Assembly: GCF_007827595.1 (NCBI RefSeq)
Contig: NZ_VISR01000008.1
Location: 215,040-279,039, forward strand
Reading direction: 5' to 3'
DNA from: Streptomyces sp. BK340
GTDB lineage: Bacteria > Actinomycetota > Actinomycetes > Streptomycetales > Streptomycetaceae
Length of the DNA stretch: 64,000 bases
Under the pieces are notes generated by a model. It was not told the DNA's origin. It did no database searches and was given only the letters and a program-made list of their open reading frames with translations. The translations under genes were made by a program, and so were the position numbers. Shown piece by piece: positions 8,081-15,292 of this stretch (within the stretch, counting starts at the first letter, position 1; each line of letters begins with the position of its first letter).

Positions 8081-8100
8081 AATTGCGAAATTTTGCAATT
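8081..8100. promoter_or_regulatory. Near-perfect palindrome upstream of the ArsR-SulP operon
   Basis: AATTGCGAAA/TTTTGCAATT is a 20-bp inverted repeat with one mismatched pair, and it is strikingly AT-rich for this genome. It lies 93 nt before the chosen ArsR start. It resembles the palindrome at 5031 in position and composition, as expected if two paralogous ArsR proteins each bind their own promoter. Confidence 0.7.
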
Positions 8101-8141
8101 CAGCATCCGGTGGGCGCGCTGAGGAGTTCCCAGGGACGGGG

Positions 8142-8310
8142 TCAGCCCTTCTTGACCACCGTCGACCAGTCGGATGTTGCGTACCTTGGTGCCGGCCTTG
8201 ATGCCCGAGGGGCTGCCCTTGACCTTGAGCGCTTTGACGACGACCACGGTGTCGCCGGCCTGCAGGACGTTGCCCACGGCGTCCTGGACGACGTTCTCGG
8301 CAGGCGGCGG
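8142..8310 (-). pseudogene. yjdM: yjdM (phnA-like) 3' remnant
   Basis: The minus strand encodes ENVVQDAVGNVLQAGDTVVV, then VKALKVKGSPSGIKAGTKVRNIRLV, the C-terminal domain of the zinc-ribbon protein YjdM (formerly PhnA). The expected acidic middle segment is missing and the frame changes: the family's C-terminal end appears as STVVKKG-stop in another frame at 8142. The 5' part with the zinc ribbon is absent because the IS110 transposase coding sequence begins directly at 8313. So the gene is broken twice, by an internal deletion and by loss of its front half at the IS110 junction. Confidence 0.75.
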
Positions 8311-8312
8311 AG

Positions 8313-9359
8313 GTGGTCCTGGGAGTGGACACGCACCGGGATGCCCATGTGGCCGCTGTGCTCTCCCTGGTGGGGGAGGTGATCGGCACCGAGGAGTTCC
8401 CGGCCAGTGCGGCTGGATACCGAGACCTGCTGGGGTGGGCCAGGGCGTCGGGTACGGTGCGCCGGGCCGGAGTGGAAGGGACCGGTTCCTTCGGGGCGGC
8501 CCTGTCCCGCTACCTGTTGGCCCAGGGCGTGGCCGTTTTCGATGTGAATCGGTTCGACCGGGCCGACCGCCGCCGGCGCGGCAAGTCCGACCCCCTCGAT
8601 TCCGAGAACGCGGCCCGGGCCGTGCTGAGCGGGCGGGCGCGCGCCCAGGCCAAGCCAGGCGACGGGCCAGTGGAGATGGCCCGGATGTACAAGCTGGCCA
8701 AGGACTCGGCGGTCAAGGCCCGCACCCAGGCGATCAACCAGCTCAAGGCCGTCCTCATCCGTGCCGATCCGCAGCTGAGGGAGGAACTGGCCCGCCTGGG
8801 CAACGCAGAGCTCTTCCGCGCCTGCGCAGGGCTCGTCGACGACAGCCTGAACCACGAGGCCGGCGAGGGATCGGTGCTCCACGCCACCCACGTCACCCTG
8901 TCTCTCCTGGCCCGGCGCATCGGACAGCTCAGCGAAGAGATTCAAGATCTGGAAGGCCGACTGACCCGACTGGTGGAACGCCACGCTCCGCAGCTGCTCG
9001 AGGTGGTGGGCATCGGTCCGGACACGGCCGTCACTTTGCTGATCACGATCGGGGACAACCCGGAACGCCTGGGCAGTGAGGCGTCGTTCGCGGCGCTGTG
9101 CGGTGTCAGCCCGGTCGAGCGTTCCTCGGGCAGTCGGCAGTACCGTCGCCCCAACCGCGGCGGCGACCGGCAAGCGAACGCGGCCCTGCACCTGATCGTG
9201 CAGACCCGCCTGCGCGTCGACCCGCGCACCCAGGACTACTACGAACGCCGCAGCAAGGAGGGCAAGACCCGGCGCGAGATAGTCCGCAGCCTCAAGCGCT
9301 ACGCGGCCCGGGAGGTCTTCCACCTGGTCAGACCTGTGCAGTCGCAACCCCCGTCATAG
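8313..9359 (+). CDS. IS110-family transposase
   Basis: A 348-residue transposase. The N-terminal DEDD RuvC-like domain shows GVDTHRDAHVA (first Asp near residue 6), VEGTGSFG (Glu) and KSDPLDSENAAR (two Asp). The C-terminal Tnp_20-type domain shows VGIGPDTAVTLL, FAALCGVSPVERSSGS with the conserved serine, and NRGGDRQANAALH. Helices rich in charged residues link them. IS110 elements lack terminal inverted repeats, and known members rely on a noncoding bridge RNA next to the gene. Here the yjdM remnant abuts codon 1 and a chromosomal gene starts 32 nt after the stop, so no such region is visible. The GTG start has no clear ribosome site, which also suggests a trimmed left end. Confidence 0.9.
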   Translation: MVLGVDTHRDAHVAAVLSLVGEVIGTEEFPASAAGYRDLLGWARASGTVRRAGVEGTGSFGAALSRYLLAQGVAVFDVNRFDRADRRRRGKSDPLDSENAARAVLSGRARAQAKPGDGPVEMARMYKLAKDSAVKARTQAINQLKAVLIRADPQLREELARLGNAELFRACAGLVDDSLNHEAGEGSVLHATHVTLSLLARRIGQLSEEIQDLEGRLTRLVERHAPQLLEVVGIGPDTAVTLLITIGDNPERLGSEASFAALCGVSPVERSSGSRQYRRPNRGGDRQANAALHLIVQTRLRVDPRTQDYYERRSKEGKTRREIVRSLKRYAAREVFHLVRPVQSQPPS

Positions 9360-9391
9360 GGGCAGTTGTGAGACGTGAGAGGGTCTGGGGC

Positions 9392-10681
9392 GTGAGTGAG
9401 ACACCACCGAACACCCTGCAATACCGCTTTGACGGGCCAGAAGACGCTCCGGTCCTGATCTTGGGTCCCTCACTGGGTACCACATGGCACATGTGGGACC
9501 GCCAGGTCCCCGAGCTGACGAAGCAATGGCGGGTCTTCCGGTTCGACCTGCCGGGCCACGGCGGTGCCCCCGCCCACCCGGCCGGCTCCGTCGGTGAGCT
9601 GGCGGCCCGCCTGCTGGTGACCCTGGACGCACTCGGGGTGCAGCGCTTCGGCTACGCGGGCTGTGCGCTGGGCGGTGCAATCGGCATCGAGCTGGCCCTG
9701 CGCCACCCCGAGCGCCTCGCCTCGCTCGCGCTGGTCGCCGCCTCGCCCCGGTTCGGCACCCCCGACGAGTTCCGCCAGCGCGGGGTGGTCGTCCGGACCA
9801 ACGGGCTCGACCCGATCGCCCGCACCTCGCCCGACCGCTGGTTCACCGGCGGGTTCGCCGCGGCGCAGCCCGCTATCACCGAGTGGGCCGTACAGATGGT
9901 GCGCACCACCGACCCGGGCTGCTACATAGCCGCCTGCGAGGCCCTCGCAGGGTTCGACGTCCGGCCCGAGATCGGCCGGATCGGCGCGCCGACCCTGGTG
10001 CTGGTCGGCTCCGAGGACCAGGTCACCGGACCGGCCGAGGCCCGCACCCTGGTCGCGGGGATACCGGACGCCCGGCTCGCGGTCGTGCCCGGCGCCTCCC
10101 ACCTGGTGCCGGTGGAGCAGCCCGGTGCCGTCACCGACCTGCTGGTCCGGCATTTCTCCACTGCCTGGCAGCAGCCCTTCGACACCGGTCAGACGGCCCT
10201 CCCGGCCGTCCCCGTCAACCCGGCGCTGACGGCGGCGCCGCAGGTCGTGCCCGTCGCCGAGATCGCCCCCGCCGTCGCACCGCCGCAGCCGCTCGGGCTG
10301 TCCGACCGGTACGAGGCCGGGCTGAAGGTCCGCCGGGAGGTGCTCGGCGACGCGCATGTGGACCGGGCGCTGTCCCAGGCCGACGAGTTCTCCGGGGGCT
10401 TCCAGGAGTTCATCACCCGCTACGCCTGGGGCGAGATCTGGGACCGGCCCGGCCTGGACCGCCGTACCCGCAGCTGTGTCACGCTCACCGCGCTGGTCGC
10501 CGGCGGCCACCTGGAGGAGCTGGCCTTCCACACCCGCGCCGCCCTGCGCAACGGCCTCACCCCGGACGAGATCAGGGAAGTGCTGCTGCAGACGGCCGTG
10601 TACTGCGGTGTCCCGGCGGCGAACAGCGCGTTCCGGGTGGCCCAGCAGGTCATCCGCGAGGAGACCACGCCCGCCGAGTGA
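9392..10681 (+). CDS. pcaL: PcaD-PcaC fusion (3-oxoadipate enol-lactonase / 4-carboxymuconolactone decarboxylase), altered nucleophile
   Basis: A 429-residue cytosolic two-domain protein of the protocatechuate branch of the beta-ketoadipate pathway. Residues 1-265 are an alpha/beta hydrolase (LGPSLGTTWHMWDRQVPEL, FDLPGHGG, catalytic His in GASHLVP at about residue 237, acid in VGSEDQV). A Pro/Ala linker follows, then the CMD decarboxylase domain from about 310 (YEAGLKVRREVLGDAHVDRA, WDRPGLDRRTRS, HTRAALRNGLT). The nucleophile elbow reads G-C-A-L-G-G: the residue at the serine position is Ala92 (codon GCG, 9665-9667), so the lactonase half may be dead. The GTG at 9392 was chosen at the start of homology; an in-frame GTG at 9368 is possible. 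The other pca genes are not here; an IS110 gene abuts upstream. Confidence 0.88.
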   Translation: MSETPPNTLQYRFDGPEDAPVLILGPSLGTTWHMWDRQVPELTKQWRVFRFDLPGHGGAPAHPAGSVGELAARLLVTLDALGVQRFGYAGCALGGAIGIELALRHPERLASLALVAASPRFGTPDEFRQRGVVVRTNGLDPIARTSPDRWFTGGFAAAQPAITEWAVQMVRTTDPGCYIAACEALAGFDVRPEIGRIGAPTLVLVGSEDQVTGPAEARTLVAGIPDARLAVVPGASHLVPVEQPGAVTDLLVRHFSTAWQQPFDTGQTALPAVPVNPALTAAPQVVPVAEIAPAVAPPQPLGLSDRYEAGLKVRREVLGDAHVDRALSQADEFSGGFQEFITRYAWGEIWDRPGLDRRTRSCVTLTALVAGGHLEELAFHTRAALRNGLTPDEIREVLLQTAVYCGVPAANSAFRVAQQVIREETTPAE

Positions 10682-10716
10682 GCCCCGGGCCGCCGCAGGC
10701 GGCAGGATGGGGAGAC

Positions 10717-11352
10717 ATGAAGCTCACCAAGAAGTCCCACGCCTGTGTCCGCCTGGAGAAGGACGGGCGGACGCTCGTGATCGATCCCGGCGGGTTCAGC
10801 GAGCAGGACGCGGCGGCCGGCGCGGACGCGATCCTGGTCACGCACGAGCACCCGGACCACTTCGACGAGGGCCGGCTGCGGGCCGCCCTGGAGGCGAACC
10901 CGGCCGCCGGGATCTGGACCCTGAAGTCCGTGGCCGACCAGATCGCGGCGGCCTTCCCGGGCCGGGTGTACACCGTCGGCCACGGCGACACGTTCACGGC
11001 CGCGGGCTTCGACGTACAGGTCCACGGCGAGCTGCACGCGGTGATCCACCCGGACATCCCGCGCATCACCAACGTCGGCTACCTGATCGACGGTGGCCGG
11101 GTCTTCCACCCCGGCGACGCCCTCACCGTCCCCGAGCACCCCGTTCAGACGCTGATGCTCCCGGTGCAGGCGCCCTGGAACAAGATCTCCGAGGTGATCG
11201 ACTACGTCCGCGAGGTGAAGCCGCAGCGCGCCTACGACATCCACGACGCCCTGCTGACCGACCTCGCCCGTCCGATCTACGACCGCCAGATCGGAGCCCT
11301 CGGCGGCACGGACCACCAGCGGCTCACCCCGGGGACGTCGGCGGACGTCTGA
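10717..11352 (+). CDS. MBL-fold (UlaG-like) metal-dependent hydrolase
   Basis: A 211-residue metallo-beta-lactamase-fold protein. The metal-binding motif HEHPDHFDE (HxHxDH) is at about residues 47-55, with further ligands in GELHAVIHPD and HPGDAL. The opening MKLTKKSHACVRLEKDGRTL and the single-domain length match the UlaG-like / zn-dependent hydrolase subgroup, whose substrates vary (lactones, phosphodiesters, often unknown). The ATG at 10717 follows GGGGAGAC. It lies 35 nt after pcaL and could share its transcript, but a functional link to aromatic catabolism is not established. Confidence 0.8.
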   Translation: MKLTKKSHACVRLEKDGRTLVIDPGGFSEQDAAAGADAILVTHEHPDHFDEGRLRAALEANPAAGIWTLKSVADQIAAAFPGRVYTVGHGDTFTAAGFDVQVHGELHAVIHPDIPRITNVGYLIDGGRVFHPGDALTVPEHPVQTLMLPVQAPWNKISEVIDYVREVKPQRAYDIHDALLTDLARPIYDRQIGALGGTDHQRLTPGTSADV

Positions 11353-11388
11353 GGCGCGCTGTCACACCCGCCGGGTAGGTTGTGAGAC

Positions 11389-12168
11389 ATGCGCATCGCC
11401 ACCTGGAACGTGAACTCGATCACGGCCCGCCTCCCGAGGCTGCTCGCCTGGCTGGAGAGCAGCGGCACCGACGTGCTCTGCCTCCAGGAGGCCAAGATCG
11501 CCGAGGAGCAGTTCCCGTTCGACCAGCTGCGCGAGCTGGGCTACGAGGCGGCGGTCCACGCGACCGGCCGGTGGAACGGCGTCGCGGTGCTCTCCCGCGT
11601 CGGCCTGGAGGACGTGGTCAAGGGCCTGCCCGGCGACCCCGGCTACGAGGGCGTGACCGAACCGCGCGCCGTCTCGGCGACCTGCGGCCCGGTCCGCGTC
11701 TGGTCGGTGTACGTACCCAACGGCCGTGAGGTGGACCACCCGCACTACGCCTACAAGATCCAGTGGTTCGAGGCCCTGAAGGCCGCCGTCGCCGGTGACG
11801 CCTCCGGCAGCCGCCCGTTCGCGGTCATGGGCGACTACAACGTGGCGCCCACCGACGACGACGTCTACGACGTGGCCGTCTTCGAGGGTTCCACCCATGT
11901 GACCCCCGCCGAGCGCGCCGCCCTGGTCTCCCTCCAGGAGACGGGGCTGACGGACGTGGTCCCACGCCCCCTGAAGTACGACCACCCGTACACGTACTGG
12001 GACTACCGCCAGCTCTGCTTCCCCAAGAACCGCGGCATGCGCATCGACCTGGTGTACGGCAACGAGCCGTTCGCGAAGGCCGTCAAGGACTCCTACGTCG
12101 ACCGCGAGGAGCGCAAGGGCAAGGGCGCGTCCGATCATGCGCCGGTGGTGGTCGACCTGGACGTGTGA
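11389..12168 (+). CDS. xthA: Exodeoxyribonuclease III
   Basis: A 259-residue AP endonuclease / 3'-5' exonuclease of the exonuclease III family, acting in base-excision repair in the cytosol. Catalytic motifs are all visible: ATWNVNSI (Asn), LQEAK (metal-binding Glu), RWNGVAVLS, GDYNVAPTDDDVYD (Asp/Asn) and KGASDHAPVVVDL (Asp-His). Length is normal. The ATG at 11389 begins MRIATWNVNS, the usual start of the family. Confidence 0.95.
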   Translation: MRIATWNVNSITARLPRLLAWLESSGTDVLCLQEAKIAEEQFPFDQLRELGYEAAVHATGRWNGVAVLSRVGLEDVVKGLPGDPGYEGVTEPRAVSATCGPVRVWSVYVPNGREVDHPHYAYKIQWFEALKAAVAGDASGSRPFAVMGDYNVAPTDDDVYDVAVFEGSTHVTPAERAALVSLQETGLTDVVPRPLKYDHPYTYWDYRQLCFPKNRGMRIDLVYGNEPFAKAVKDSYVDREERKGKGASDHAPVVVDLDV

Positions 12169-12183
12169 TGCCAGGCTGGGCAC

Positions 12184-12603
12184 ATGAACATTCCGTTCCT
12201 GGGCCCCAGGCACCACAAGAACGGTGGCGCGGCGCTGCCGGCCGACCCCGAGTCGATCGCCGCGCTCCTGTCCGAATGTGAACTGCTTCGCTCCCAGGCG
12301 GACGAGGCGGGTGTCCGCCTCGACGACACGCCGGATTCCCTGGAGGCGCTGGACCAACTCGTCCCGCGCTGGCGCGACGACGCGGAGATGCTGCCCTGGC
12401 TGGGCAGCGACGCGGGGCTGTACCTCGGCACGGTGGTCGTGCGCACCGTGCCCGGGGCCGGCTGGGAGATCAGATCCGACGGGGAGCCCGTGCTGCGGCT
12501 CGCCTCCGGCCGAGAGGTCGAGGTCGTGGACGCCGGCCGGGCCTGGGCCGCGACCGGCGTCCCCGAACTGTCCCAGCTGTACGGGGAGATCGCCGAGGTC
12601 TGA
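12184..12603 (+). CDS. DUF6278-like conserved hypothetical protein
   Basis: A 139-residue soluble protein, MNIPFLGPRHHKNGGAALPA at its start, with a middle segment DSLEALDQLVPRWRDDAEML and a C-terminal YGEIAEV. From memory it matches an actinobacterial family of unknown function that commonly sits directly after exonuclease III, 15 nt downstream here, so the two are probably co-transcribed. No catalytic motif or membrane segment is visible. Confidence 0.7.
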   Translation: MNIPFLGPRHHKNGGAALPADPESIAALLSECELLRSQADEAGVRLDDTPDSLEALDQLVPRWRDDAEMLPWLGSDAGLYLGTVVVRTVPGAGWEIRSDGEPVLRLASGREVEVVDAGRAWAATGVPELSQLYGEIAEV

Positions 12604-12724
12604 CGCCGACTACGCCTGGATCACCGACCTCGACTACGATGAGCCGTTCATCCCTGTGGTGATGGTGATCTCGCCGGACCGCACCGGGGTACATGGGCCA
12701 GGCTCGTCCGGCGGCAGCCGATGA

Positions 12725-14290
12725 TCACTGCTCGCGCACGGGGACGGACACGTATGACGGGTCGTCCGACGGCGAGGAGAAGGTCAGCTGCGCGCCGGAC
12801 GGGTTGTGCTCGATGTAGAGCGGGTCGACGGTGTCGACGACCAGCGCAAGGCGGTGCCCGGCGGGTACGTCGTAGGCGGTGGAGAACAGGTCCAGGTTCA
12901 CGTCGAACGGCTCGCCGGGCGTCCGGCCGTGCCAGGTGTAGGGCGCGTTGGTGACCAGCTTGCCGAAGCCGAGCGGCCCCACGTCGTACAGGTAGGCGAT
13001 GAGGGTGCCGCTCTCCTTGGTCGGGGTGAGCGTGGTGTGCAGCGTGGCCGTGCCCCGCACCTGCTGGGCCGTGCCGTACCGGTCCGACTGCCACACGGCC
13101 GCCCAGCGGCGCGGCAGCAGCGGGATCGAGGCGACGGGCGGCAGTTGGGCGACCTGGTCCAGGATGCTGGACAGGAAGACGATCCCGCCGTCCGCGCCCG
13201 AGTCGACATTGGCGTGGATGGTGGTGGATCCCGCGAGCGCGAGCTTGGTGCGGGTCGCGCCGACCGACTTCCAGTCCGGGTAGCCCTCGTACCCCCCCGC
13301 GCTACGGGACTTGAGCTGGACGGGCTGCTCGCTGTCGATGCCGTTGTCGGCGCCCTTGAGGTAGTGGTCGAACCAGCGCCCGGTGTCCGTCCACACGTCG
13401 TTGGGCAGCCCGAACAGGCCGGTCAGCTCGGCGGTCGCGTGGTCGCCGGGGCGCATCTCCAGCCGCTTCGGGACGGTCAGCTTCTCGTAGAAGTCGGCGT
13501 ACGAGTTGGCCGGGAAGATCGTGTCGCCCCAGGCGTTGGCCATCAGGACCGCGGCGCCGTTCTTGTTCAGCTGGTCGACGTAGGTCGCGGCGGAACGCTT
13601 GCGCCCCCAGTCGATCATCTCCTGTTCCTTGGTCAGGTTGGAGGCGTAGAAGTTGTCGAAGATCTCCCGGAGTTCGGGGCTCTCGCGGCCGGTGATGACG
13701 CCCGCGCCGTCGAGCAGGGCACCCGCCTGGACGTGCTGGGTGCGGCCCGAGTAGATCGAGTCGATCAGGTCGGCCCAGCCGCTGAGCGCGGCGACGGCCT
13801 TGATGCGCTTGTCGTGGGCGGCGGCCAGCAGGCTGATGCCGGCGCCGTAGGAGACGCCCGCCATGCCGATGTGCCGTGGGTCCGTGGGGGTGTTGGCGAG
13901 CGCCCAGTCGATGACCTTGGAGGCGTCCGCTATGTCCGGCGGACCCGCCACTTCTATCTCGCCGCCGGACTGCCAGAAGCCGCGCACGTTGTACGTGAGC
14001 ACCACGTAGCCGGAGTCGGCGAGCTTCTGCGCCTGGGCGAGATACTCCACCTGCGGCAGGCCCCAGCTCGTGGGCAGCACGATGAGCGGGTAGTTGTGCG
14101 AGCCGTCGGCGCCCGCGGGCGTGACGACGTTCGCCTTCAGTACGGTGCCGCCGTCGCCCGTGATGTCCACGAAGCGGACGGACGAGGCGGCCTGGGCGGC
14201 CGGAGCCAGGCCGACGACGGTCCCCGCGATCAGCGCCGCGGAGACGACTCCTGCGGCGGAGGTGCGCAAGGTGGTGCGACCGTGTCCCAT
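12725..14290 (-). CDS. Secreted CocE/NonD-family (X-Pro dipeptidyl-peptidase-like) alpha/beta hydrolase
   Basis: A 521-residue exported hydrolase. The Ala-rich signal peptide (GVVSAALIAGTVVGLAPAAQ) is followed by an alpha/beta hydrolase with oxyanion segment LPTSWG, nucleophile elbow GVSYGAG near residue 150, ANAWGDTIFPA and GDHATAELTGLF (likely acid and His). A C-terminal beta-sandwich like that of X-prolyl dipeptidyl peptidases follows (PFDVNLDLFSTAYDVPAGHR, LTFSSPSDDPSYV). The ATG at 14290 has AGGAGT 6 nt upstream, which decides the start over the GTG at 14305. The substrate could be peptides, esters or amides. Repeated GCCGGTAA motifs lie just upstream. Confidence 0.82.
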   Translation of the reverse strand: MGHGRTTLRTSAAGVVSAALIAGTVVGLAPAAQAASSVRFVDITGDGGTVLKANVVTPAGADGSHNYPLIVLPTSWGLPQVEYLAQAQKLADSGYVVLTYNVRGFWQSGGEIEVAGPPDIADASKVIDWALANTPTDPRHIGMAGVSYGAGISLLAAAHDKRIKAVAALSGWADLIDSIYSGRTQHVQAGALLDGAGVITGRESPELREIFDNFYASNLTKEQEMIDWGRKRSAATYVDQLNKNGAAVLMANAWGDTIFPANSYADFYEKLTVPKRLEMRPGDHATAELTGLFGLPNDVWTDTGRWFDHYLKGADNGIDSEQPVQLKSRSAGGYEGYPDWKSVGATRTKLALAGSTTIHANVDSGADGGIVFLSSILDQVAQLPPVASIPLLPRRWAAVWQSDRYGTAQQVRGTATLHTTLTPTKESGTLIAYLYDVGPLGFGKLVTNAPYTWHGRTPGEPFDVNLDLFSTAYDVPAGHRLALVVDTVDPLYIEHNPSGAQLTFSSPSDDPSYVSVPVREQ

Positions 14291-14330
14291 GGGGTCACTC
14301 CTCACTCGTTTCAGTGCAAAGTGACTCGAC

Positions 14331-14384
14331 GGTAACCGGCGGACCTTACCCTAAGTAACCCGCCGGTAAGTTACGTGCCGGTAA
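14331..14384. promoter_or_regulatory. Repeated GCCGGTAA motifs upstream of the secreted hydrolase
   Basis: GCCGGTAA occurs at 14362-14369 and again at 14377-14384, 15 nt apart in direct orientation, with an inverted near-copy TAACCGGC at 14333-14340. They lie 43-94 nt upstream of the hydrolase start on the minus strand. The arrangement looks like a repressor or activator binding array; the regulator is not identifiable here. Confidence 0.5.
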
Positions 14385-14397
14385 AGTTTGTTGGGCG

Positions 14398-15150
14398 TCA
14401 AGAGGCCCGGTGCGACGTGCGCACGGTTTCCGTCGCCGGGACGGGGGCCTGCGCCGCCTGTGTGACGTCCGCGACCAGCTCGACCAGATCGGGGCCGTAC
14501 GCCTGGGAGTTGACCACCTTCAGCAGCAGGACGAAGGTGTTGTTGCCGTGCTTGCGGTTCAACCGCTCGTGGTTGCGGGCCAGATAGCGGGTGGCGGCCT
14601 GGTTGGTGATGGCCCGCTGCCCGCAGAACAGGAACACCGGCCGGGTTCTCTCCCCGGCGCTGAGCCGGGCGAGCAGGACGTACTCGCAGACGCCCGGCTC
14701 CAGGCGGTACCGCTCGCCGCCGATCTGGAAGGCACCCCGGTCCGGACCGGGTTCGGGATCGATGTTCACGCGGACGCCGGGGAGCATCGCCGCCATGTGG
14801 GCCAGCATCCGCCGGTTCGACGCCGGGCCGCCCACGCAGAACTCGGTGCGCTCGCCGAACCCCTGCTGGGTCGCGTCCTGCGTCACCATCTGCAGGTTGG
14901 CCCCGCAGTCCTTGATGAGGGCGGACAGTTCCAGGAGGGCGAAGACGTCGAAGCGGTGCACGGCCGGCTCCGAGGCCGCCGGGTCGCGGTTGACGACGAG
15001 CAGGGACTCCGAGTTGTCGGGCAGCCCGAAGAACTCCTGTTTGCGCCGCAGCTTGCGCCGCCACAGGTAGGTACGGGCCAGCCACCCCAGCGCGGCGCTG
15101 ATGCCGGCCGCTATGAGGCCGAGGACGATATTGCGCACGTCGTCGTTCAT
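14398..15150 (-). CDS. Membrane-anchored conserved hypothetical protein
   Basis: A 250-residue protein with one N-terminal membrane segment (residues about 8-25, IVLGLIAAGISAALGW) followed by a basic stretch (LWRRKLRRKQEFFGLP) and a soluble domain. The domain contains LLVVNRDPAASEPAVHRFD, FALLELSALIKDCGA and FLFCGQRAITNQAATRYLA. I recall similar secreted/membrane Streptomyces proteins without assigned function. The ATG at 15150 was chosen because it starts the hydrophobic segment. It is divergent from the gamma-glutamyltransferase gene. Confidence 0.65.
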   Translation of the reverse strand: MNDDVRNIVLGLIAAGISAALGWLARTYLWRRKLRRKQEFFGLPDNSESLLVVNRDPAASEPAVHRFDVFALLELSALIKDCGANLQMVTQDATQQGFGERTEFCVGGPASNRRMLAHMAAMLPGVRVNIDPEPGPDRGAFQIGGERYRLEPGVCEYVLLARLSAGERTRPVFLFCGQRAITNQAATRYLARNHERLNRKHGNNTFVLLLKVVNSQAYGPDLVELVADVTQAAQAPVPATETVRTSHRAS

Positions 15151-15292
15151 GGCCGCGCATGGTAGCGGGCCCGGGCGACGGCTACGTACCGGCGTTCGAA
15201 CTGTGACGGTCGTGTGGCGGGTGGCCGAGGCGTACTGTTGGCCGTACGGCAATCTGGTTACGCTGCGCGGACGGTCCCGACGGGAGGTACGG

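Larger units (their letters stand above)
3774..9359. mobile_element. Accessory block bounded by two direct IS110-type sequences
   Basis: A dead IS110 transposase fragment (3774-4088) and an intact transposase gene (8313-9359) lie in the same orientation. They bracket ArsR, zinc-ribbon, flavoprotein and SulP genes plus three broken genes. The concentration of truncated genes (NuoB-like, HATPase, YjdM) exactly here shows repeated insertion/deletion. Whether the block ever moved as a unit cannot be decided from this sequence. Confidence 0.5.

Noticed and set aside
9098..9391. Longer N-terminus for the PcaD-PcaC protein
   Set aside because: It would overlap the transposase gene in another frame and matches nothing in the family.
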